From NCBI GenBank assembly GCA_963772375.1, contig CAVYXG010000005.1, positions 124,001-188,000 on the forward strand: a DNA stretch of 64,000 nt, given 5' to 3'. Within the stretch, counting starts at the first letter, position 1, and each line of letters opens with the position of its first letter. This DNA comes from DATBHM01 sp963772375. GTDB lineage: Bacteria; Actinomycetota; UBA4738; JACQTL01. Of this stretch, positions 34,358-42,573 are shown piece by piece. Under the pieces are notes generated by a model. The model made no database searches and was not told the origin of the DNA. It saw only the letters and a program-made list of their open reading frames with translations. A program made the translations under genes and the position numbers.

Positions 34358-35299
34358 ATGAGCGGGCCGGTCGAGGGGTTCGCCGAGGTGGCGCCCGGGC
34401 TCGGCGTGAGCGCCATCGAGGTGCGCGAGGGGCGGTCGACGCAGGTCGGCCGCATGGGCGTGCTTCGGGTGCTCCCGACCAAGGGGCGGAGGACGGTCGG
34501 ACCGTGGTGCTTCGTGGACCTCATGGCGCCCGAGGACCTCGCCGACCCTCCGCCGCTCGAGATCGGTCCCCACCCGCACATCGGCCTGGCCACGGTGACG
34601 TGGCTGTTCGACGGCTCAGCCCTGCACAGCGACTCGCTCGGAACGGAGCAGCTCATCCGGCCCGGTGAGCTCAACCTCATGACCGCGGGGCACGGCATCG
34701 CGCACGCTGAGCTCGGCGTGGAACCGCCGCGGGCCGGCAGCGGCGGGATCATGGGGGCCCAGATGTGGCTCGCGCTCCCGGAGACCACGCGCCACGGGGG
34801 CAGCCGCTTCCAGCACCTCGGAGAGCTTCCGACGGAGGACCTCGCGAGCGGCGAGGCCCGCGTGCTGATCGGCGGCGTCGGCGAGTCGTCCTCGTCGGCG
34901 ACCGTCGACCACCCGACCGTCGGCATGGACGTGACGTTCCGTTCGTCGGTGACGGTGCCCACGGACCCGACGTTCGAATACGGCGTCGTTCCGATCGACC
35001 GGCCGGTGAAGGTGGAGGACGCGGTGGTCGAACCGGGCTCGCTCGCGCTGGTGCCGGCCGGGTTCGACGAGCTCCACGTGGAGGTCCGCGACGGCCCGGC
35101 CCGCATGCTGGTGCTGGGCGGCGAGCCGCTCGGCGTCGAGATCAAGATGTGGTGGAACTTCGTCGCCCGGACGACCGGGGAGCTCACCGGCGCTTGGCGG
35201 GCGTGGCGCGACCAGGACGACGACCGGTTCGGCCCGGTGCCGTCGAAGCTCGCCCGGATCGACGCGCCGACGCCGCCCTGGCTGCTCGCCGGACGCTGA
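34358..35299 (+). CDS. Pirin family protein
   Basis: 313 residues with two cupin domains. Conserved pirin motifs include VGPWCFVDLMAP, the metal-site HPHIGLATVTWLFDG, and MTAGHGIAHAE. Bacterial pirins are Fe-binding cupins that can act as quercetinases or redox-linked regulators; which applies here is unknown. GGGAGGTGG gives a good ribosome binding site, and TATCGT ~25 bases upstream could be the -10. Confidence 0.9.
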   Translation: MSGPVEGFAEVAPGLGVSAIEVREGRSTQVGRMGVLRVLPTKGRRTVGPWCFVDLMAPEDLADPPPLEIGPHPHIGLATVTWLFDGSALHSDSLGTEQLIRPGELNLMTAGHGIAHAELGVEPPRAGSGGIMGAQMWLALPETTRHGGSRFQHLGELPTEDLASGEARVLIGGVGESSSSATVDHPTVGMDVTFRSSVTVPTDPTFEYGVVPIDRPVKVEDAVVEPGSLALVPAGFDELHVEVRDGPARMLVLGGEPLGVEIKMWWNFVARTTGELTGAWRAWRDQDDDRFGPVPSKLARIDAPTPPWLLAGR

Positions 35300-35314
35300 G
35301 CCGAAGGGTTCGGC
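35300..35314 (+). terminator. Short hairpin after the pirin gene
   Basis: GCCGAA-GGG-TTCGGC begins one base after the pirin TGA. The stem is only 6 bp and there is no T-run. Confidence 0.3.
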
Positions 35315-35429
35315 GGCAGCCTCATCAGGCTCCCGGCGCCTCGGGCATCCTCCCCGCGTGGAACAGCCGACCGAACATGCCCATGGCCGGGTGATTATGG
35401 CCGGCCCGAACCGCCGGGGTCCGTCGCCC

Positions 35430-36596
35430 CTACACGTACCGATATCTGCTCGCCGGTGAGATCACGCTGGTGCCGCCCGCAGACCTCACACGAACCTGCG
35501 CCACTCCCGTTGCATGCGCCGGAGCCACGGCGGTGATCTTGGTCGACGAGACCACCGTGAAACCGGTCGCGTGCTTGGCGCCGAACGTCACCGACGTCGC
35601 CCCCAGGAAGTGGGTACCGGTGATCGTGACCGTGGTTCCACCCGCCTTCGGTCCCGATGCCGGCGAGATCCTGGTGACCGTGGGCGCCGCCACGTAGGTG
35701 TAGGCGTCCTCCGAACGGGTCGGCGTGGTGAAGGCCCCCTGTGTCACCCTCACGTGCACGGTGCCCGGGGTGTGCGCCGGTGCGACCGCGGTGATCTTGG
35801 TCGGCGACACCACCGTGAAGCTGGTGGCCGGGGTCGAACCGAAGCTGACGGCGGTGGCTCCGTCGAGATCCTGGCCCCGGATGGTCACCTTCTTGCCTCC
35901 CGCGAGCGGTCCGGACGAGGGCTTCACCGACGTCACCCGCGCCACGAGGGTGATGGTGCCGCTCACCGCATCGGACCACATGCCGGCGTTGTTCATGTAC
36001 CGCACGGACACCGTCTTGATCCCGCTCCCGCCGGGCAGCGTCGCCGACCCCGACGTCGAATACGGAAGGACCGGCTCGGTGTCGAAGACGCCGTCGATGC
36101 TGATCTGCATCGAGCTCACGCCGGTCTGCGTGTCGGCGGCGGAGAGATCCAGCGTCACGGCCTTGCTCGTCGTCGTCGACGCACCCCCGTCGATCGAGAT
36201 CGACCCGGTCGGCGCCGTCGTGTCGGCGTACAGGGTCACGGTGCCGGCGGTCAGGCTGTTGTCGAGCAGGATCAGCGCATGCCACCCGGAGACCGTCGGG
36301 GTGTAGACGAGCGTCGCCGGGACGCCGACGCCGGGATCCGCGCTCGACGTGGTGGCGCTCCGGCGGGCGGAGTTGAGGTCCGAGCTGGCCACCGCCAGCT
36401 GCACGTCCACCGCGGGGGCGGGCACCGCCCGATAGAACACCGGCATCCCCGCGTTCTGGAAGCTGTCCCTGATCTGAACGAAGTGCGAGGCGTCGATGGA
36501 CGCCGCGATGGTGCCCGTGCTCAGGACCGCGCTGCCGGCGATGGACTCGATCGAATAGCCGCCGGTTCCCACGAACTGGTGTCGCGCCTTCAGCAC
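35430..36596 (-). CDS. IPT/TIG-domain surface protein, N-terminally truncated
   Basis: 388 residues from GTG 36596, with a stop codon three codons upstream in the same frame. It has an N-terminal beta region, a bacterial Ig-like segment (GWHALILLDNSLTAGTVTLY, then TAPTGSISIDGGAST) and two IPT/TIG repeats at ~215-300 and ~303-388 (VTSVKPSSGPLAGGKKVTIR; VTRISPASGPKAGGTTVTIT). Proteins of this kind are normally secreted, yet no signal peptide is present. The missing N-terminus ends exactly where the arsenic island begins, so island insertion may have cut it. It may no longer be functional. Confidence 0.7.
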   Translation of the reverse strand: MLKARHQFVGTGGYSIESIAGSAVLSTGTIAASIDASHFVQIRDSFQNAGMPVFYRAVPAPAVDVQLAVASSDLNSARRSATTSSADPGVGVPATLVYTPTVSGWHALILLDNSLTAGTVTLYADTTAPTGSISIDGGASTTTSKAVTLDLSAADTQTGVSSMQISIDGVFDTEPVLPYSTSGSATLPGGSGIKTVSVRYMNNAGMWSDAVSGTITLVARVTSVKPSSGPLAGGKKVTIRGQDLDGATAVSFGSTPATSFTVVSPTKITAVAPAHTPGTVHVRVTQGAFTTPTRSEDAYTYVAAPTVTRISPASGPKAGGTTVTITGTHFLGATSVTFGAKHATGFTVVSSTKITAVAPAHATGVAQVRVRSAGGTSVISPASRYRYV

Positions 36597-36605
36597 GTGA
36601 ATTCA

Positions 36606-36658
36606 TTGACGTTTGTCGATGACGCTGCTAGCCTCCAGCACATCGAAGAGTATCGATG
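36606..36658 (+). promoter_or_regulatory. ars promoter and ArsR operator
   Basis: TTGACG (36606-36611) and TAGCCT (36629-36634) are separated by 17 bp. A perfect inverted repeat, CATCGA-N6-TCGATG (36641-36658), covers the predicted transcription start and leads straight into the ribosome binding site. This geometry fits autorepression by the ArsR encoded next. Confidence 0.65.
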
Positions 36659-36671
36659 GGAAGGAGCGCCC

Positions 36672-37028
36672 GTGTCCACGAAGCTCGGTCAGCAGATCGA
36701 ACTGGCGCCGGTGGCGTGCTGCACCCCAGTCGCCGCCCCCGACATCACCAACGACCAGGCGCAGACCTTGGCGGCGGTGTTCAAGGCGCTTTCCGACCCG
36801 CACCGTGTGCGGATCGTGAACCTGCTCGCCAACTCGGCGGACCCGGTGTGCGTGTGTGACTTCATGCCGTCGCTGGGACTGGCCCAGGGCACGGTGAGCT
36901 TTCACCTCAAGAAGCTGCTGGACGCGGGGCTCCTTGACCGCGAGCAGCGCGGAACGTGGGCGTACTACTCGCTTCGGCGGGACGCGCTCACTCGACTGGC
37001 GGATGTCTTCGCCACGAAGGGGGTCTGA
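36672..37028 (+). CDS. arsR: ArsR-family arsenic-responsive repressor
   Basis: 118 residues from GTG 36672 (ribosome binding site GGGAAGGAG). Winged helix: LAAVFKALSDPHRVRIVNLL, then VCVCDFMPSLGLAQGTVSFH, then LKKLLDAGLLDREQRGTWAY. Cys pairs at the N-terminus (VACCTP) and in DPVCVCDF are possible As(III) ligands; the CVC motif sits where classic ArsR proteins bind metalloid. It should repress the following genes until arsenite displaces it. The next start is one base past its stop. Confidence 0.9.
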   Translation: MSTKLGQQIELAPVACCTPVAAPDITNDQAQTLAAVFKALSDPHRVRIVNLLANSADPVCVCDFMPSLGLAQGTVSFHLKKLLDAGLLDREQRGTWAYYSLRRDALTRLADVFATKGV

Positions 37029-37029
37029 C

Positions 37030-37857
37030 ATGGACGCGCAGACGGAGCTTCGTGAGGAAGTCCGCTCCCACTACGCGGAGGCGGCGATGGCAGCCGCGAG
37101 CGGTGGTGTGGCCTGCGACTGCGGCCACCCCGGCACCAGTTGCGCGGAGGAGGGCCATGAGTTCGGTCCCGCCCTGTACGAGGCGCTCGAGGCGGAGGGA
37201 CTTCCCGACGCCGCCGTCCTGGCCAGCCTGGGCTGCGGCAACCCGACCGCCGTGGCGGACCTCCACCCCGGCGAGACGGTCCTCGACCTCGGCTCCGGCG
37301 GCGGGATCGACGTCCTGCTGTCGGCGAAGCGCGTGGGCCCCACCGGCAAGGTCTACGGCCTCGACATGACAGAAGAGATGCTCGCGCTCGCGATCCGGAA
37401 TCGCGACGAGGCGGGGGCGATCAACGTCGAGTTCTTGAAGGGCTACATCGAAGACATACCGCTGCCGGCGGAAACCGTCGACGTGATCATCTCGAACTGC
37501 GTGATCAACCTGTCGACGGACAAGCCCCGCGTGTTCGCCGAGATGAGCCGGGTGCTCCGCCCAGGCGGGCGCCTGGGGATCTCCGACGTCGTGGCTTCGG
37601 ACGAGCTTTCACCGAAAGAGCGATTCGAGCGGGGGAGCTACGTCGGCTGCATCGCCGGGGCACTCTCGTTCGGGGAGTATGAGGCGGCGCTGCACGACGC
37701 CGGGTTCGAGGACGTCAGCATCACCTCGACGCACGAGTCCCTGCCGGGCATCCACTCGGCGATCGTCCAGGCGCGGAAGTCGTCGGTGTCGCAGGACTCT
37801 CTGGTCGATCGGTCGAAGCGAGAGCTGCCCCTTGTCGGCGGGAGATCCTGTTGCTGA
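37030..37857 (+). CDS. arsM: Arsenite S-adenosylmethionine methyltransferase ArsM
   Basis: 275 residues. SAM-binding motif ETVLDLGSGGGIDVLLSAKR, then ISNCVINLSTDKPRVFAEMS and EMSRVLRPGGRLGISDVV. The As(III)-binding Cys residues are consistent with ArsM: C in VACDCGH near the N-terminus, then SLGCGNPTAVA, SNCVINLS and YVGCIAGAL. It methylates arsenite to mono-, di- and trimethyl species. The C-terminus ends GGRSCC, an extra vicinal Cys pair. It is the second gene of the ars operon. Confidence 0.93.
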   Translation: MDAQTELREEVRSHYAEAAMAAASGGVACDCGHPGTSCAEEGHEFGPALYEALEAEGLPDAAVLASLGCGNPTAVADLHPGETVLDLGSGGGIDVLLSAKRVGPTGKVYGLDMTEEMLALAIRNRDEAGAINVEFLKGYIEDIPLPAETVDVIISNCVINLSTDKPRVFAEMSRVLRPGGRLGISDVVASDELSPKERFERGSYVGCIAGALSFGEYEAALHDAGFEDVSITSTHESLPGIHSAIVQARKSSVSQDSLVDRSKRELPLVGGRSCC

Positions 37858-37934
37858 ACACCTGAGTCGCCGACGGCTCGTTCACGAAGGTCCTCGACGA
37901 GTGAAGCGCCTCGATCGATGGAAGGAGGTGCGCG

Positions 37935-37985
37935 ATGGGACGGGACTGCTGCCCCGAGGATTGCTGCCCGGCGCAGCGCTGCTGA
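37935..37985 (+). CDS. 16-residue Cys-rich micropeptide in the arsenic operon
   Basis: MGRDCCPEDCCPAQRC, with Cys at 5, 6, 10, 11 and 16, including two CCP repeats. GGAGG (37924-37928) sits six bases before ATG 37935 within GAAGGAGGTG, nearly an ideal ribosome binding site. An in-frame stop 30 bases upstream excludes a longer protein, and this ATG is the only start. The 5' context TCGATG-GAAGGAG resembles that of arsR (TCGATG-GGAAGGAG). Vicinal thiols are the ligands that arsenite prefers, so a metallothionein-like arsenite binder is a reasonable guess. The family is not recognised and translation is unproven. Confidence 0.55.
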   Translation: MGRDCCPEDCCPAQRC

Positions 37986-38102
37986 AAGGCAGAGATCGGA
38001 CGGCTCAGATCGGCGATCGCCTCCCGCGACCGGCCGGTCTGGGCCCCGACCTCCCATCGGCGAACCCGGCGGACGATCAGACATCGGAGGCGCATCCGCC
38101 GG

Positions 38103-38140
38103 TTGACAGCCGATTATGGCTCAGCGACTATTGAGTCAAT
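38103..38140 (+). promoter_or_regulatory. Promoter/operator of the second ars transcription unit
   Basis: TTGACA (38103-38108), 17 bp, GACTAT (38126-38131). Overlapping palindromes GACT-ATTG-AGTC (38126-38137) and ATTGA-G-TCAAT (38130-38140) cover the -10 and the ATG at 38139, so the transcript is probably leaderless and controlled by an ArsR-type dimer. It differs from the operator of the first arsR. Confidence 0.6.
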
Positions 38141-38888
38141 GAACCGAGAGTGGTCTGCCGAGACGAGAGCCGCCGTGCATGCGGCGCTCGCCGACCCCCA
38201 CCGTGTCCAGATCGTGGACGACCTCGCCGTCTCCGATCGGTCACCTTCGGAACTGCGGCGCTCGCTTGGGATCGAGTCGAACCTTCTGGCGCATCACCTT
38301 GACGTCCTCGAGGCCACCCACGTGATCGAACGAACGTCCTCGTCCGGGGATCGGCGGCGCCGGTACGTTCGGCTGCTGCCGGAGGCGATGGTCGCCGTGC
38401 TGTCGCCCGTGCAGACCCTCGTCGCCAGGAGCGTGCTGTTCGTCTGCCGGGCGAACTCCGCCAGGTCGAAGCTCGCGGAAGCCGCATGGAACTCGAAGCA
38501 CGAGGTCCCGGCAACGAGCGCCGGCACCCAACCAGCCGAGCACGTTCGTGCGGAAGCGGTCGCGGCCGGCCTCCGGCGCGGCCTCGACATCAGGAACGCC
38601 GTTCCGCGTTCGCTCGACGACGTGATCGAGCCGCCCGACCTCATCGTCACCGTCTGCGACGTCGCTCACGAATCCCTCCGGCATCGGTTCCCCGGCGTCC
38701 TGATGCTGCACTGGTCGATCCCGGACCCGGTGCAGGCCGGCACTCCCCGGGCATTCGATGCGGCCCTCCGTCACATCTCGGAGCGCGTGGATGTCCTCGC
38801 CCCACGCGTGCATCCGCCCGTGCGACCGCGCACCCGTCGGACCGGGCCGCGTACCGGGCGAGTTGAAGCAGGGACTGCTCGTGAGTGA
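38139..38888 (+). CDS. ArsR-ArsC fusion: winged-helix regulator joined to arsenate-reductase/LMW-phosphatase-like domain
   Basis: 249 residues. Residues 1-~90 are an ArsR-type winged helix (VHAALADPHRVQIVDDLAVS, then SNLLAHHLDVLEATHVIERT). Residues ~100-225 form an LMW-PTP/ArsC fold with the P-loop LFVCRANSARSKLAEAAW (CX5R intact) and SIPDPV near the end. The ATG is chosen because it sits in the promoter palindrome. Known ArsR-ArsC fusions suggest a regulator that senses or modifies its own signal. It has only one DNA-binding domain per chain, and the As-binding Cys of a normal ArsR are not evident. Confidence 0.85.
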   Translation: MNREWSAETRAAVHAALADPHRVQIVDDLAVSDRSPSELRRSLGIESNLLAHHLDVLEATHVIERTSSSGDRRRRYVRLLPEAMVAVLSPVQTLVARSVLFVCRANSARSKLAEAAWNSKHEVPATSAGTQPAEHVRAEAVAAGLRRGLDIRNAVPRSLDDVIEPPDLIVTVCDVAHESLRHRFPGVLMLHWSIPDPVQAGTPRAFDAALRHISERVDVLAPRVHPPVRPRTRRTGPRTGRVEAGTARE

Positions 38889-39903
38889 ACGAGTCGCGCG
38901 CGTCGGCATCAACGGCTTCGGGCGGATGGGCAGGCTCGCGCTGCGCGCAGGATGGGAATCGCAGGACATCGAATTCGTCCATGTGAACGAGCTGCACGGC
39001 GATGCCGCCACGGCCGTGCACCTGCTCGCCTTCGACTCGGTCCACGGCCGCTGGCATCGAGACGTCGCCACCCATGGAGACGGTTTGCGGATCGAGGGGC
39101 GGAACGTGGGCTTCGGCAACGAGGCCACGCCGGGCGCGGTCGCCTGGGACGACCTCGGGGTCGATGTCGTCATCGAGAGCTCCGGGAAGTTCCGAACCAT
39201 GAAGGCCCTCGAGCCCTACTTCGCCCGCGGAGTCCGCAAGGTCGTGGTGGCGGCCCCGGTCAAGGACGAGCGCGCCATCAACATCGTGGTTGGGGTCAAC
39301 GACGAGCGCTACGACCCCGGCGTGTTCGACGTGGTCACAGCGGCGTCGTGCACCACGAACTGCCTCGCTCCGGTGGTCAAGGTGATCCATGAGGGCATCG
39401 GCATCGAGCGGGGCGTCATCACTACCCTCCACGACATCACCAACACGCAGACGATCGTGGACGCGCCGCACCAGGACCTGCGGAGGGCCAGGGCGGCGAG
39501 TCTGTCGCTCATCCCAACGACCACCGGATCGGCCACCGCGATCGGGCTCATCTTCCCTGAGCTGAACGGCAAGCTCGACGGCTTGGCGGTGCGAGTCCCG
39601 CTGCTCAACGCGTCGCTTACGGACTGCGTCTTCGACGTGGCGCGGCCGACGACGGTGGAGGAGATCAACGGGCTGTTCGAGTCGGCTGCCGAGAGCTCAC
39701 TCAAAGGGATCCTGGGCTACGAGACTCGTCCGCTCGTGTCGATTGACTTCAAGGACGATCCCCGCTCCGCGATCGTCGATGCGCCCTCGACGATGGTCGT
39801 CGACAGCACCCAGGTGAAGGTCCTCGCCTGGTACGACAACGAATGGGGCTACGCCAACCGTTTGGTCGAGCTCGTCCGGTACGTCGCGTCGAGGCTGCCG
39901 TGA
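38881..39903 (+). CDS. gap: Glyceraldehyde-3-phosphate dehydrogenase partner of ArsJ
   Basis: 340 residues from GTG 38881, overlapping the fusion gene by 8 bp. Rossmann start RVGINGFGRMGRLALRA; catalytic Cys in AASCTTNCLAPVVKVIH; C-terminal WYDNEWGYANRLVEL. In ars operons GAPDH uses arsenate in place of phosphate to make 1-arseno-3-phosphoglycerate, which ArsJ exports. Its GTGA overlap with arsJ supports that pairing over a housekeeping glycolytic role. Confidence 0.93.
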   Translation: MSERVARVGINGFGRMGRLALRAGWESQDIEFVHVNELHGDAATAVHLLAFDSVHGRWHRDVATHGDGLRIEGRNVGFGNEATPGAVAWDDLGVDVVIESSGKFRTMKALEPYFARGVRKVVVAAPVKDERAINIVVGVNDERYDPGVFDVVTAASCTTNCLAPVVKVIHEGIGIERGVITTLHDITNTQTIVDAPHQDLRRARAASLSLIPTTTGSATAIGLIFPELNGKLDGLAVRVPLLNASLTDCVFDVARPTTVEEINGLFESAAESSLKGILGYETRPLVSIDFKDDPRSAIVDAPSTMVVDSTQVKVLAWYDNEWGYANRLVELVRYVASRLP

Positions 39904-41213
39904 ACGAGGGAGTCGATCTCCGCAACTACGTGGTGGTCACGGCTGCATATTGGGCCGACACCATCACGGACGGAGCCGTCAGGGTGCTGGTGCTGTTCCA
40001 CTTCTACACGCTCGGCTTCACGCCATTCCAGTTGGCCTCGCTCTTCGTCTTCTACGAGATCTTCGGGATCGTCACCAACCTGTTCGGGGGATGGATCGCG
40101 GCCAAGTTCGGCCTACGGACGACGCTCGAGGCGGGGTTGTCGACCCAGCTCCTCGCGATCGGGATGCTCGCGTTCGCCCCCGCCTCGTGGTTGGTGGTGC
40201 CTTACGTCATGGTCTCCCAGGCGCTGTCGGGCATCGCCAAGGACCTCACGAAGATGAGCTCGAAGAGCGCGGTGAAGCTCCTCGTACCAGACGACGCGCA
40301 CGGCGAGCTCTACAAGTGGGTGGCGATCCTCACGGGATCGAAGAACGCGCTGAAGGGCGTCGGGTTCTTCGTCGGCGGCCTGCTGCTGACCGTGGTCGGC
40401 TTCCACACAGCGCTGTTCGTGCTCATGGGACTGACCGCCACCGCGCTGGTCGTCGTGCTCACGATGATGCGGGGACACCTCGGGACGCCTGATCGCACGG
40501 CCAAGTTCCGTGGAATGTTCTCGAACAACCGCTCGGTGAACATCCTCGCGGCCGCGCGGATCTTCTTGTTCGCGTCGCGCGACGTTTGGTTCGTGATCGG
40601 GCTCCCGGTGTACCTGGAGTCCGTGCTCGGCTGGACCTTCTGGCAGGCCGGCGGGTTCCTCGCGATCTGGGTCATCGGATACGGGATGGTCCAGGCGTCG
40701 GCTCCCAACACCATGCGGCGCTGGGCGGGGGCGGACGGGCCGAACGGGACGACCGCGACCTGGCTCGCGTTCGTGCTCGCCGCATTCCCCGCCCTGATCG
40801 CAATCGGACTGTCCGCCGGCGTCGACCCGACCGCCGTGATCGTGGTGGGGCTCATCGCGTTCGGGATCGTGTTCGCGCTGAACTCCGCCGTGCACTCGTT
40901 CCTCATCCTGCGGTACGCGGAGGGCGACAGGGTGGCGATGAACGTCGGCTTCTACTACATGGCCAACGCCGGCGGGCGGCTCATCGGCACCCTGCTATCT
41001 GGTCTGCTCTACCAGTGGAAGGGCCTGGAGGCGTGCCTGTGGGCATCGACCGGGTTCGTTCTCGTGGCCGCTGTGCTGTCCCGGTTCCTCCCTGACGCGA
41101 CCGAGGCCCGCCGTCGGAAGACGGCTACGGACGGAAGGATCGAGGGGTCCCCGCGTTCGCCATCCCTGAGCGAGCACGACACCACGAGCCTGTCGACTGG
41201 AGCCGGCGCATGA
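39900..41213 (+). CDS. arsJ: ArsJ, major-facilitator organoarsenical exporter
   Basis: 437 residues, about 12 TM helices. It begins NYVVVTAAYWADTITDGAVR, the usual ArsJ N-terminus, followed by LFHFYTLGFTPFQLASLFVF and an A-loop (GGWIAAKFGLRTTLEAG). It extrudes 1-arseno-3-phosphoglycerate made by the GAPDH encoded immediately upstream. GTG 39900 overlaps the gap stop as GTGA, and its stop overlaps arsC as ATGA, so the three are translated together. Confidence 0.93.
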   Translation: MNEGVDLRNYVVVTAAYWADTITDGAVRVLVLFHFYTLGFTPFQLASLFVFYEIFGIVTNLFGGWIAAKFGLRTTLEAGLSTQLLAIGMLAFAPASWLVVPYVMVSQALSGIAKDLTKMSSKSAVKLLVPDDAHGELYKWVAILTGSKNALKGVGFFVGGLLLTVVGFHTALFVLMGLTATALVVVLTMMRGHLGTPDRTAKFRGMFSNNRSVNILAAARIFLFASRDVWFVIGLPVYLESVLGWTFWQAGGFLAIWVIGYGMVQASAPNTMRRWAGADGPNGTTATWLAFVLAAFPALIAIGLSAGVDPTAVIVVGLIAFGIVFALNSAVHSFLILRYAEGDRVAMNVGFYYMANAGGRLIGTLLSGLLYQWKGLEACLWASTGFVLVAAVLSRFLPDATEARRRKTATDGRIEGSPRSPSLSEHDTTSLSTGAGA

Positions 41214-41830
41214 GCGAACCCCTCGTACCCTCCTCGACGATCGACCACTTGGCCGCCCAGTTCACCGGCGTGTTCTCGCGCGAGACGGTGGCCGACGTGC
41301 TCACGCAGGCATATCGGCAGCTCGAAGCGACGGCCACCGTCACCACACACCTCACGACCCTCGCGGAGCGATTCGCTCGCGAACAGCTCCGAGCCGTCGC
41401 CATCATCGAAGGGAGCATCGTGAAGGAGGTTCCCGAGGTGCTGTTCGTCTGCGTCCGCAACGCCGGACGGAGCCAGATGGCCGCCGCGCTCCTCGACCAC
41501 CACGCCGAGGGGCGGGTGCAGGTGCGCTCCGCCGGGAGCATTCCCGCGGGCGAGATCAACGCGGCGGTGGTCGAGGCCATGGACGAGATCGGGCTCGACC
41601 TGTCGAAGGAGTTCCCCAAGCCCCTCACCACGGAGGCCGTGGAGGCATCGGACGTCGTGGTGACCATGGGATGCGGCGACGCCTGTCCGGTCTTCCCGGG
41701 GAAGCGATACCTCGACTGGGAACTGACCGACCCGGCCGGGCGATCGCTTGCGGAGGTACGGGAGATCCGGGACGAGATCGACCAGCGCGTGCGCCGGCTC
41801 TTGGACGAACTGGTTCCGGCCTCAACCTGA
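41210..41830 (+). CDS. arsC: Arsenate reductase with N-terminal three-helix domain (mycothiol-linked type)
   Basis: 206 residues. Residues 1-~70 form a helical dimerisation-type domain (FTGVFSRETVADVLTQAYRQ, then LTTLAERFAREQLRA). Residues ~75-200 form the LMW-PTP-fold ArsC: LFVCVRNAGRSQMAAALL (CX5R) and VVTMGCGDACPVFPGKRYLD, then WELTDP. The architecture matches the Corynebacterium/Mycobacterium ArsC type that uses mycothiol/mycoredoxin. It reduces arsenate to arsenite. Confidence 0.92.
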   Translation: MSEPLVPSSTIDHLAAQFTGVFSRETVADVLTQAYRQLEATATVTTHLTTLAERFAREQLRAVAIIEGSIVKEVPEVLFVCVRNAGRSQMAAALLDHHAEGRVQVRSAGSIPAGEINAAVVEAMDEIGLDLSKEFPKPLTTEAVEASDVVVTMGCGDACPVFPGKRYLDWELTDPAGRSLAEVREIRDEIDQRVRRLLDELVPAST

Positions 41831-41855
41831 CGACCGACTCCCAGCAGGGAGGCGG

Positions 41856-42385
41856 ATGCCCCAACATCGGCGCCCGTATTCGATGGACAGTGGGGGCGGC
41901 CACGAGTCGATTGAGGGCGAGGTCGAACATCATGAAGCAACTCGAAACCGGGAGACATCCGAGCCAGCCAGCAGCCGCGGGTCCGGCGCCATCGAGCGCG
42001 AGCACGTTGCCGCCCGGCTGTCGACGATCGGCTGCTGCTCACGTACTTCGTCGTGATGTGGATCGCGGGGTTCGCCTCCGGCCGGCTGATGAACATGCCT
42101 TCCGGCCAGACCGTGGCGCTGTCGTTCACGGTGGCGAGCAACGACTTCGAGTTGGCCATCGCGGTAGCCGTCGGCGTGTTCGGGGTCACTTCCGGCCAGG
42201 CGCTCGCCGGCGTGGTCGGGCCACTCATAGAGGTCCCGGTGCTGGTGAGCCTGGTGTACGTAGCCCTGTGGCTGCAGCGACGACTTCGGTGGCGATCACA
42301 CCGGCAAGGCCGGGCTCGAGCGACTCGTAATAGCCTGGAGCGATCGGAACGGCGAATTCCCTATCTAGCTGCAGAAATGGCTTGA
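41856..42385 (+). pseudogene. Internally deleted ACR3 arsenite efflux permease
   Basis: The C-terminal piece (frame of 42053; LLLTYFVVMWIAGFASG, then NDFELAIAVAVGVFGVTSGQ, then ALAGVVGPLIEVPVLVSLVY) is the last part of an ACR3 permease. In another frame just upstream, an ATG-started segment ends REHVAARLSTI, which resembles the ACR3 N-terminus. Between them essentially all central TM helices are absent; the junction is at ~42028. The catalytic Cys region (mid-protein) is gone. It follows arsC by 25 bp, so a functional acr3 probably once ended this operon. Confidence 0.75.
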
Positions 42386-42400
42386 TGAGGCCGATACCGC

Positions 42401-42454
42401 GTGGGCGAGGGGGAGTTGAACCCCCACCGGTTGCCCGGACAGGATCCTGAATCC
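42401..42454 (-). repeat. Displaced tRNA-Leu 3' half (att-like direct repeat, left)
   Basis: 54 bases nearly identical to 51325-51380, differing only by two single-base length changes in G and C runs. It covers the tRNA from the anticodon loop to the discriminator base, lacks the 5' half and cannot be a working tRNA. Same orientation as the intact gene. Confidence 0.85.
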
Positions 42455-42573
42455 GCTTGCATCACGGTGGAGGGTGTCGGCACGTTTCCTCGCGGGCCCC
42501 GCATCTTTGGGTTCGTGGGATCGCCGGGAGCGTGATACAAGATGTCGTTCACATAAGGAACCGGGGGGTTGGC

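Noticed and set aside
42401..42454. A second tRNA-Leu gene
   Set aside because: Only the 3' half is present; the D arm, half the anticodon arm and the 5' acceptor strand are missing.
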